Assembly: GCA_007129135.1 (NCBI GenBank)
Contig: SKWB01000126.1
Span: 1 to 13,649 of the forward strand
Reading direction: 5' to 3'
Length of the DNA: 13,649 nucleotides
Source: Halococcaceae archaeon
Lineage (GTDB): Archaea > Halobacteriota > Halobacteria > Halobacteriales > Halalkalicoccaceae
Shown here: positions 7,577 to 13,039 of the stretch, one piece after another
Layout of the letters: the number at the start of each line of letters is the position of its first letter
Numbering within the stretch: position 1 is the first letter of the stretch
The notes under the pieces: generated by a model
What the model saw: only the letters and a program-made list of their open reading frames with translations
Told to the model about the DNA's origin: nothing
The model's database searches: none
Program-made: the position numbers and the translations under genes

Positions 7577-7876
7577 ATGAGTTCGGCTCCCATCGAACGA
7601 GACGTCGGGACGGAGGACATCTGTACGGTCGTGGTGAGCGCGGTCGCGGAGGCGAACGGGATCCACCCGCTCGACCTCGAACCGAAGCTCTACGACGTGA
7701 TCGAACCCGACGCCCTCACGGACCTCTGTTCGCCGCACGGCTCCCCGCCGCGCTCGATGGTGATCAGGTTCACGATGGCCGGCTGTTCGGTCACGGTCCA
7801 CGGCGACGGCCGCGTCGTCGTCACGCCCGAGACCGGGCCCGAGGACTCGGTCAGCGCCGACTTCCGCGAGCGATGA
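7577..7876 (+). CDS. HalOD1 output-domain protein
   Basis: A 99-residue protein almost wholly made of the haloarchaeal HalOD1 output domain. Residues 15-60 (ICTVVVSAVAEANGIHPLDL followed by EPKLYDVIEPDALTDL) and residues about 66-84 (MVIRFTMAGCSVTVHGDGRV) fit the family pattern: a helix with xxVVxAVAEAxGxxPxxLEPxLYDVIDPDAL, then a beta hairpin. HalOD1 domains occur alone or fused to sensor modules in haloarchaea and are proposed to act as signalling outputs; no biochemical activity is established to my knowledge. It begins 77 bp after the Bat-type regulator, and its stop overlaps the start of the next gene (ATGA), so translation of the two is probably coupled. No transmembrane segment is visible. 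Confidence 0.88.
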   Translation: MSSAPIERDVGTEDICTVVVSAVAEANGIHPLDLEPKLYDVIEPDALTDLCSPHGSPPRSMVIRFTMAGCSVTVHGDGRVVVTPETGPEDSVSADFRER

Positions 7877-8055
7877 CCCCAGGGACCGAGCGCGTCGCCG
7901 AGGCGACCGCCAGAGCCGATCGCTGTAGCGAGTGTGGTGGGCCGATCGAGACGACCGACTGGCATCCGGTGACGACCCGGGTCGACGAGGAGGGCTCGGT
8001 GGACCTCTACGTGTTCTGTAGCTGGCGCTGTCGGGATCGGTTCGAGGAGCGTTAG
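7873..8055 (+). CDS. Small zinc-finger-like haloarchaeal protein
   Basis: A 60-residue protein with a four-cysteine layout: Cys18-X2-Cys21 (RCSECGGPI) and Cys49-X3-Cys53 (VFCSWRCRDRFEER), separated by 27 residues. This is the pattern of a small zinc ribbon or TRASH-like metal-binding domain, and similar tiny proteins are common in haloarchaea. The start ATG at 7873 overlaps the stop of the HalOD1 gene by 4 nt, which indicates one operon and supports this start. Its TAG overlaps the stop of the convergent DP1 gene. The function is unknown; metal binding, or a partner of the HalOD1 protein, is an inference from cysteines and coupling. The short length and clean start-stop overlap argue that it is a real gene. 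Confidence 0.82.
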   Translation: MTPGTERVAEATARADRCSECGGPIETTDWHPVTTRVDEEGSVDLYVFCSWRCRDRFEER

Positions 8056-9638
8056 CCGAACGAGCGAGCCGTGACCGAGAGGGTATCGAGGTCGAGGATC
8101 ACCGCGTAGGCGACGTCGGGCTGGATGTTCACGCTCCGCTGAAACTCCGTCTGTGCCTGCCAGCACGCGCTGTTGACGATTCGCACCCCGTGGTACTCCC
8201 CCACGCCGAGTTTGTGGACGTGACCGGCGTGGAAGACGTCGGGTACCTCCCCTATCACGAGGTAGTCCCGCTCCTCGGGGGCGATCCGAATTCGTCCGCC
8301 GTACTGCGGGGCGACGTGGCGTTTCTTCAACAGCTGTGTCATCGTCCGCTCGATCGCGTCGTAGCTCGCCTTCGACTCGGGGAGTTCGGCGTTCACCTCG
8401 TCGAAGGAGGTCCCGTGGTACATCAGCACCGAGACGCCCTCGATCGTGACGAGCGAGGGGTTGCCCGTGACCCGCGCGTCGTGAGCCGACATGATCCCCC
8501 TGAGTTCGTCGTCGAAGCCCGGCTGTGGCTCCGCGAGACGAACCGCGTCGTGGTTGCCCGGGATCATCACGATCTCCAAGTCGCCGGGCACCGCCTTCAG
8601 GTGCTCTGCGAACCGCTCGTACTGCTCGTAGATGTCGACGATGGTGAGTTCGGCGTCCTGGTTCGGGTAGACGCCGACGCCCTCGACCATGTCCCCCGCG
8701 ATCAGGAGGTACTCGACGTTCGCTGCTTCCTCGGTGTGGAGCCAGTCGGCGAACCGCTCCCACGCCTCCTCGACGAACTCCTGGCTCCCGACGTGGACGT
8801 CGCTCACGAGCGCGGCCTGGACGTGCCTGTCGGCCGTGTTCGGCCGGTTGGTCCTCGGGACCTCGGGGAAGTGGATCTCGTCGGTGAAGACGATCCCCGC
8901 GTCGTCTGAGAGCGTTCCCCTGACCGCGATCACCTCGTCGCAGAGCAGCTCCCCGACGAGGTCGGCGATCTCCCTGTCCTTCATCACCAGGCAGGGGAAC
9001 CGTCCGGTCGTGTCCTCCAGTTCGATCAGCCAGTGGCCGTTCGCGGTCGAGCGGATGTCGTTGACCATCCCCACGAGGTCGACGTCGCTCCCGCCGGGCA
9101 TCCCGCGTACCGCACGCATCGGCCGGTGGTTCACCCGCCCGCGCAGCATCGCTGAGAGCCGTTCGTAGCGGTCGCGAAAGAGCGAGACGAACTGCTTGTA
9201 CTCGCCCGTGCCCGTGCTCCGTCCGGTGATGTCGCCGGTGATCTCGATCGGGTCGGTGGGTCTCGTCGCCAGCTCCCCGTCCGCTCCCGGTTCGAGCGCC
9301 GTTCCGTCGTCCGAGCCTGGGGGAGTCACCGAAGACCCCTTCGTTTCCACTGGAGCGTTTTCCGCTCCATCGGGCGGTTTCGGGTCCGGTGTTCCAGTGG
9401 AAACGGAGGGGTCCCCGTTCGACGGCGGCGAGGACGACGACCGACCTTTCACATCGAGGACGGACCGGACGTGCTCGCCGGTGAGGACCAGCGTCCCCTC
9501 CGGGAGGCTCTCGGTGACTCGCTCGACCGTCTCGTCGAACTCCTCGACCTCCGCGAGCAGCGTGAGCGCCTCTCGGTCGACGTTGATCCCACGGCTGGCG
9601 AGCGCCCTGAGAACCCGGCGGTCCGCCTCGTCTGACAC
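8052..9638 (-). CDS. polD1: DNA polymerase D small subunit DP1 (PolD exonuclease subunit)
   Basis: A 528-residue protein, the 3'-5' exonuclease/proofreading subunit of the archaeal replicative polymerase PolD. Residues 1-60 form the N-terminal helical domain (RRVLRALASRGINVDREALTLLAEV). Residues about 62-140 are a low-complexity linker rich in Gly, Pro, Ser and Asp. An OB-fold follows (about 180-265; VDLVGMVNDIRSTANGHWLIELEDTTG). The Mre11-like phosphodiesterase domain keeps all motifs: VSDVHVGS (about 278), IAGDMVEG (about 315), IPGNHDAV (about 360), MYHGTSFDE (about 408) and HAGHVHKLG (about 470), so it should be active. The start is GTG at 9636-9638, giving VSDEADRRVLRALA; no ATG lies nearby and the upstream frame is antisense to the next gene. 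The catalytic large subunit DP2 is not in the window. Two ORB-like DNA elements lie inside the linker coding sequence. Confidence 0.94.
   Translation of the reverse strand: MSDEADRRVLRALASRGINVDREALTLLAEVEEFDETVERVTESLPEGTLVLTGEHVRSVLDVKGRSSSSPPSNGDPSVSTGTPDPKPPDGAENAPVETKGSSVTPPGSDDGTALEPGADGELATRPTDPIEITGDITGRSTGTGEYKQFVSLFRDRYERLSAMLRGRVNHRPMRAVRGMPGGSDVDLVGMVNDIRSTANGHWLIELEDTTGRFPCLVMKDREIADLVGELLCDEVIAVRGTLSDDAGIVFTDEIHFPEVPRTNRPNTADRHVQAALVSDVHVGSQEFVEEAWERFADWLHTEEAANVEYLLIAGDMVEGVGVYPNQDAELTIVDIYEQYERFAEHLKAVPGDLEIVMIPGNHDAVRLAEPQPGFDDELRGIMSAHDARVTGNPSLVTIEGVSVLMYHGTSFDEVNAELPESKASYDAIERTMTQLLKKRHVAPQYGGRIRIAPEERDYLVIGEVPDVFHAGHVHKLGVGEYHGVRIVNSACWQAQTEFQRSVNIQPDVAYAVILDLDTLSVTARSFG
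9334..9354 (-). repeat. ORB-like element inside the DP1 gene, left arm
   Basis: Read on the minus strand, TCCAGTGGAAACGAAGGGGT matches the origin ORB core at 12428-12447 at 19 of 20 positions. It lies in the coding strand orientation of DP1 and encodes PVETKGS in the linker. It is the left arm of a divergent pair, with the G-run pointing left. The longer G-string of the oriC boxes is missing. Similarity is directly visible; Orc1 binding is inferred. Confidence 0.7.
9393..9413 (+). repeat. ORB-like element inside the DP1 gene, right arm
   Basis: TCCAGTGGAAACGGAGGGGT is identical to the left arm except for one base. It points the opposite way, so the G-runs face outward and the TCCA ends face a 38-bp spacer (9355-9392). 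On the DP1 coding strand this DNA encodes DPSVSTG, unrelated to the peptide of the other arm. The oriC boxes have the same divergent layout. Confidence 0.7.
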
Positions 9639-9716
9639 GCCCCGAGTTCCCCCCGGTGAGAGAAAAGCGTGGCGGAACCCAGAAGGTTCAAACGCGGACC
9701 CGTGTAATGGGAGTCG

Positions 9717-10586
9717 ATGAGTGGCCCCGAGGACGGCCCCCGAGACGGCGGCGGGTCGTCGCCACCGAACCGATCCGATACCGCCACCACCGGGACCCCG
9801 GGTGAGGAGCGCCCGGAGTCCCCTCGGGAGTGGGCCCACTGGGCGTGGACGGTCGACCACGGCTGGGTGATGGTCGGGAGGGAGATCGCGATCAGCGCGA
9901 GCGTCGTCCTCCTGATCGGTCTGTTGCTCTTCGGCGTTGCCGGCGTCTGGCCGCCGATGGTCGCGATCGAGAGCGGTTCGATGAGCCCGAACATGCACCA
10001 GAACGACCTCGTGTTCATCACCGCGCCCGACCGCTTCGCGAACGACGCCTCCATCGAGGGTACGGGGATCGTCCCCGCCGACGAGGCCGAAGAGGAGAGT
10101 TACAGCAAGTTCGGCGAGGCCGGCGACGTGATCGTCTTCACCCCCAACGGCAACGACCATCGCACGCCGATCATCCACCGTGCCGAACTCTGGGTCGAAG
10201 AGGGCGAGGACTGGTACGACCGGGCCGATCCCGAGGCGATAGGCACCGCGGAGAGCTGTGACGAGCTACAGAACTGTCCCGCGCCCCACGACGGCTTCAT
10301 CACCAAGGGCGACAACGAGGTGACGAACACCCAGTACGATCAGGTCCGCGGCCAGAGCGAACCCGTCAAGCCCGAGTGGGTGATCGGCACCGCCGAACTC
10401 CGGGTCCCCTATCTCGGCTGGGTGCGCCTCCAGCTCGCCGAACTGACCTCGCCGGGCACGGTGACCGTCGAAACCCTCTCGGAACCGAGGACGTCCCCCG
10501 ATCCCGTCGCGCCGGTCGAGCCAGTACGCGCGACCGACGCATCCGGGGTCGACCGAGCCGGAACAGACCGCTGTCTCCTCGCGTAG
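9717..10586 (+). CDS. sec11: Signal peptidase I (Sec11-type, archaeal)
   Basis: A 289-residue membrane peptidase that would cleave signal peptides of Sec-exported preproteins outside the membrane. The N-terminal 50 residues are a charged, low-complexity cytoplasmic tail. One transmembrane helix spans about 57-80 (REIAISASVVLLIGLLLFGV). The catalytic Ser is Ser88 in IESGSMSPNM. As in Sec11-type enzymes the general base is His (PIIHRAEL, His154), not Lys. Acidic residues follow in FITKGDNEVTNTQYD (Asp199, Asp208). Between Ser and His is an acidic halophilic insertion (about 105-130), and Cys181/Cys187 may pair. After VPYLGWVRLQL the C-terminus is a Pro/Asp-rich tail of about 45 residues with no second clear membrane helix. 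ATG 9717 is preceded by a TATA-like TTCAAAC (9687-9693) at leaderless-promoter spacing. The gene is divergent from DP1 and convergent with orc1, an order I recall from other haloarchaeal origins. Confidence 0.93.
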   Translation: MSGPEDGPRDGGGSSPPNRSDTATTGTPGEERPESPREWAHWAWTVDHGWVMVGREIAISASVVLLIGLLLFGVAGVWPPMVAIESGSMSPNMHQNDLVFITAPDRFANDASIEGTGIVPADEAEEESYSKFGEAGDVIVFTPNGNDHRTPIIHRAELWVEEGEDWYDRADPEAIGTAESCDELQNCPAPHDGFITKGDNEVTNTQYDQVRGQSEPVKPEWVIGTAELRVPYLGWVRLQLAELTSPGTVTVETLSEPRTSPDPVAPVEPVRATDASGVDRAGTDRCLLA

Positions 10587-10704
10587 GGAGTCGCGAGCAC
10601 GGAGTGTTTCTACAACGAGATGCGTCCCCAACCGGCGTCTCGTCTGTGGTGCGTGGGTGACAGGGATCCGACGACGTGACGGTCGGCCGACCGACACCCG
10701 ACCC

Positions 10705-12195
10705 TCAATTGTCGAATCGCGCCTGAACGAACGGCTGGACGTCCTCGATATCCCCGAGCCGTGAGTCGGCCATCAACACCGCCTCGGTCTCGTCGATCGG
10801 GACCGAGAGGGTGATCTCCTTCGTCCGACCGTAGCGACCCTTGCTCACGACCGAGGCGTTCGCGATGCCGAGCATGTCGAGTTCGCTGATCAGGTCCGTC
10901 ACCCGGCGCTGGGTGAGCGGGTCGGCGTCGATCTCCCCGCAGAGCCGTTTGTAGATGTTGTAGACTTCGCCGGTGTTGATCGTGTGAATCCCGTTCTTCT
11001 CCAGGAGGATAATCGCGAAGAGGACGAGCTTCGACTGTGTGGGAAGCGTCCGAACGACCTCGACGACCCTGTCGAGTTCGATCTTGTCCTGTGCCTGCCG
11101 GACGTGTTCCTCGTCGACCTCGCCGAGCCCTTCCCGTTCGGCGAGTTCGCCCGCGGTGCGAAGCAGGTCGAGCGCCCGGCGGGCGTCGCCGTGTTCCTGG
11201 GCGGCGAACGCCGCACAGAGCGGGATGACGTCTTCCGTGAGCGCGTCGGGTTCGAACGCGATCTCGGCACGGTGCTGGAGGATGTCACGGAGCTGCGTCG
11301 CGTCGTAGGGCGGGAAGACGATCTCCTCCTCGCCCAGACTCGATTTCACCCGGGGGTCGAGGAAGTCGGTGAACTTGAGATCGTTCGAGATGCCGATGAT
11401 CGACACGCGCGAGTTCTCGAGTTCGCTGTTCATCCGGGAGAGGTTGTAGAGCGTGTCGTCGCCGGACTTCTCGACGAGTTTGTCGATCTCGTCGAGCATG
11501 ATCACGACGACACGCTCTCTGTGATCGACCGCGTCGAAGAACTCTTGATAAACCCGGTCCGTCGGCCAGCCGGTCATCGGAACGGCCTCCATCCCCTCTA
11601 GCTCCCCCTCGAGCGTCTCGATCCGGTCGTCGACCGCCGAGACCGTCTCGAACGGGGTCTCCGCGAGCGAGTCGCGCTCCTCCCGTACGTCCTCGGCGAG
11701 CGTTCGAAGCCGGTCGAGGCCGCGTTCGACCCCTCGCTCGTTCGCCTCGATGAACTTGTTTCCGAGCTGTGCCAGCACCCGGTACTGGGTGTCGGTCACC
11801 TCGCAGTTGATGTACTCGACCTCACAGGGGACGTCGTACTTCTTCGAGGTCTGTTCGAGCTCCTGGCTGACGAACTTCGCGCTCGCGGTCTTCCCGGTGC
11901 CGGTCTTGCCGTAGATGAGGATGTTCGAGGGGGTCTCACCCCGGAGGGCGGCGACGAGGATCGTCGCCATCTTGCTGATCTGATCGGAGCGGTGGGGGAG
12001 TTCGTGGGGGGTGTAGGAGGGGCGAAGCACCTCCTTGTTCTCGAAGATCGGCTCCCCGCTCATCAGGTCGTCGAACAGTCCCTGGCTGGTCCCCTCGTCC
12101 TCGAGTACCTCCTCGATCTCGACGTCGAACGACCAGTCGTCGCCCGTCGCTCGACGCCCCCTGCCGTTCGTCCCTGATTCGTTGTCGCCCGTCAT
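10705..12195 (-). CDS. orc1: Orc1/Cdc6 replication initiator
   Basis: A 496-residue AAA+ initiator that binds ORBs and recruits the MCM helicase. Motifs: Walker A GKTGTGKT (96-103), Walker B IMLDEIDKL (DEID 235-238), sensor 1 IGISND (about 268-272), arginine-finger candidate in DPRVKSSL (Arg282), and sensor 2 EHGDARRALDLLR (335-346). A winged-helix domain runs from about 380 to the end (TGEVYNIYKRLCGEIDADPL, then RRVTDLISELDMLGI and SKGRYGRTKEI). Residues about 152-205 form an acidic, probably coiled insertion between Walker A and B. The first 45 residues are an acidic tail. The start at 12195 (ATG) gives the common N-terminus and is followed upstream by an ORB-like element 11-34 nt away, suggesting autoregulation. 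Its place next to an ORB-flanked AT-rich region identifies it as the initiator of this origin (oriC1-type). Confidence 0.96.
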   Translation of the reverse strand: MTGDNESGTNGRGRRATGDDWSFDVEIEEVLEDEGTSQGLFDDLMSGEPIFENKEVLRPSYTPHELPHRSDQISKMATILVAALRGETPSNILIYGKTGTGKTASAKFVSQELEQTSKKYDVPCEVEYINCEVTDTQYRVLAQLGNKFIEANERGVERGLDRLRTLAEDVREERDSLAETPFETVSAVDDRIETLEGELEGMEAVPMTGWPTDRVYQEFFDAVDHRERVVVIMLDEIDKLVEKSGDDTLYNLSRMNSELENSRVSIIGISNDLKFTDFLDPRVKSSLGEEEIVFPPYDATQLRDILQHRAEIAFEPDALTEDVIPLCAAFAAQEHGDARRALDLLRTAGELAEREGLGEVDEEHVRQAQDKIELDRVVEVVRTLPTQSKLVLFAIILLEKNGIHTINTGEVYNIYKRLCGEIDADPLTQRRVTDLISELDMLGIANASVVSKGRYGRTKEITLSVPIDETEAVLMADSRLGDIEDVQPFVQARFDN

Positions 12196-12205
12196 AGATG
12201 CAAGT

Positions 12206-12229
12206 GAACCCCCCTATTTCGAGTGGAAT
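12206..12229 (-). repeat. ORB-like element upstream of orc1
   Basis: On the minus strand ATTCCACTCGAAATAGGGGG (12210-12229) followed by GTTC keeps the TCCA...GAAA...GGGG frame of the ORBs, though the CGAA before the G-run is altered. It lies 11-34 nt before the orc1 ATG, overlapping the expected leader or promoter. Confidence 0.6.
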
Positions 12230-12418
12230 CCTCAGCCGCGGTACGTGGGTTCGGGGCCTACAGCCCCTCTATCGCCATAATTCCACGCGGAGAGCGGTGA
12301 GAATCGTGTACTTGAAGCAGACGAACGCAATGGTCAGCGGAGGCTTAAACCTATCCCTTCATCCGGAGAGCTCAGGCCGAGGGTCGGTCCGAGTCGTGTC
12401 TCCCGGTCGAGGGTACCG

Positions 12419-12450
12419 AACCCCCCCACCCCTTCGTTTCTACTGGAGAC
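12419..12450 (-). repeat. Origin recognition box with G-string (left)
   Basis: On the minus strand the core is TCCAGTAGAAACGAAGGGGT (12428-12447), followed by seven more G. The G-string points away from the AT-rich segment. Haloarchaeal ORBs are known to carry such G-strings. Confidence 0.85.
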
Positions 12451-12481
12451 GGACGAGAGGGGGACCCCCCACGGGAAGGAG

Positions 12482-12580
12482 TACGTTAAGGAAGCTTTAT
12501 ACCAAAAGCCTGTGAATATGGACCGTAACAGACCTAGTGCGGTTGTCTAGAGGCAGAATCTCTCTAGAATTATATCTGTC
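12482..12580. other. AT-richer segment, candidate DNA unwinding element
   Basis: This segment between the two G-string ORBs includes TTAAGGAAGCTTTATACC (12486-12503) and AGAATTATATCTG (12566-12578), well below the GC content of the surroundings. It also holds the inverted repeat TCTAGAG (12546-12552) / CTCTAGA (12562-12568) with a 9-nt loop. Position between divergent ORBs is what an unwinding element should have. Confidence 0.6.
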
Positions 12581-12620
12581 GCTGAACTCGGACCCCCGTA
12601 CCGTCGGTCTGCCGAACGGT

Positions 12621-12646
12621 CTCCACCCGAAACGAAGGGGTGGGGG
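12621..12646 (+). repeat. Origin recognition box with G-string (right)
   Basis: The core TCCACCCGAAACGAAGGGGT (12622-12641) is followed by five more G, pointing away from the AT-rich segment. With the left box it forms an inverted pair about 175 bp apart. Directly after it, GTTCC-GTGT-GGAAC (12646-12659) reads on the other strand as TTCCACACGGAAC, which resembles the first half of an ORB. Confidence 0.85.
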
Positions 12647-12786
12647 TTCCGTGTGGAACTCCCACAGGGATCCAGAACTCCGCTCCACCCGTGACTCCTC
12701 ATCACTCCCCAGTCTTCGACTCTGGTCCTCCTCACCCTCCCTGGTCTCCCTCTTCCTCTTTCCTGTGAGCTACACAGTCTCCTCAC

Positions 12787-12852
12787 CTCCCGTCTCCGCT
12801 CTCCTCCGTCTCCACTCTCCTCCCGTCTCCGCTCTCCTCCGTCTCCACTCTC
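12787..12852. repeat. 33-bp perfect tandem duplication in a pyrimidine-rich tract
   Basis: The units 12787-12819 and 12820-12852 are identical over 33 bp. Each unit is itself two imperfect 16-17-bp copies of the type GTCTCCRCTCTCCTCC. They sit inside a strongly C+T-biased stretch of the plus strand, about 12690-12870. No codon-like reading is credible. Such homopyrimidine tracts can adopt unusual structures and expand by slippage. Confidence 0.85.
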
Positions 12853-12870
12853 TTCAGTCCCCACAGACCC

Positions 12871-12892
12871 GACGGTGGAGTCCCCCACCGTC
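12871..12892. repeat. Inverted repeat (8-bp stem, 6-nt loop)
   Basis: GACGGTGG and CCACCGTC flank AGTCCC. The stem is perfect and GC-rich. It has no T-run after it, and no gene ends here, so a terminator role is unlikely. It marks the right end of the pyrimidine tract. Confidence 0.6.
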
Positions 12893-12974
12893 TGCGTCGC
12901 CTCTCTTCCGCCCGCGTCGGACGAGGTTCCTGTCTCCTCGCCGACTCCCGCTCGCTAACACGTGTCTGACACAG

Positions 12975-12981
12975 ATTTAAG
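12975..12981 (+). promoter_or_regulatory. Putative TATA box of oapA
   Basis: ATTTAAG is a typical haloarchaeal TATA-like heptamer, 59-65 nt before the oapA ATG. Transcription would begin near 13005, producing a leader of about 35 nt that carries the ribosome binding site and the inverted repeat at 13011-13029. Confidence 0.45.
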
Positions 12982-13010
12982 TGAGCCGAGGTGTGTTCTA
13001 CGGGCGTGTG

Positions 13011-13034
13011 TCCACCCGAACAGGGTGGAGGAGG
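13011..13034 (+). promoter_or_regulatory. oapA leader: inverted repeat overlapping the ribosome binding site
   Basis: TCCACCC (13011-13017) and GGGTGGA (13023-13029) pair around a 5-nt loop GAACA. The Shine-Dalgarno GGAGGAGG (13027-13034) starts within the right arm, and its GGAGG (13030-13034) stands 5 nt from the ATG at 13040. The first ten bases, TCCACCCGAA, equal those of the right-hand ORB, so the element may also be a degenerate ORB. Confidence 0.5.
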
Positions 13035-13039
13035 ATAGG

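Larger units (their letters stand above)
12196..13039. other. Replication origin region (oriC1-type) between orc1 and oapA
   Basis: This 844-bp stretch has no convincing gene; the frames in it are low-complexity or antisense artefacts. From left to right it holds an ORB-like box beside orc1, a GGGGC/GCCCC inverted repeat (12253-12267), a G-string ORB in minus orientation, an AT-richer segment (about 12482-12580), and a G-string ORB in plus orientation. A pyrimidine-rich tract with a tandem duplication, a hairpin, and the promoter of oapA follow. An orc1 gene beside divergent ORBs flanking an unwinding segment is the known architecture of haloarchaeal origins. The core origin is likely 12206-12659. 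Confidence 0.88.

Noticed and set aside
10450..10660. Frameshift at the signal peptidase C-terminus
   Set aside because: The tail is low-complexity, but alternative frames do not give a membrane helix or a recognisable continuation, so a natural disordered tail is simpler.
10587..10704. Possible terminator between signal peptidase and orc1
   Set aside because: The convergent 118-bp gap shows neither a strong stem nor a T-run on either strand.
12198..12515. Open frame of 105 residues on the plus strand in the origin
   Set aside because: It crosses two ORBs, its composition is not halophilic (few acidic residues, Arg/Gly/Pro-rich), and no ribosome site or promoter fits it.
12537..12575. tRNA-like start GGTTGTCTAGAGGC in the origin
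   Set aside because: No acceptor, anticodon or T-arm pairing could be built; the similarity comes from the TCTAGAG inverted repeat.
12547..12888. Open frame of 113 residues on the minus strand across the origin
   Set aside because: The Gly/Arg/Glu repeats simply translate the polypurine strand, the frame runs over the right ORB, and there is no start context.
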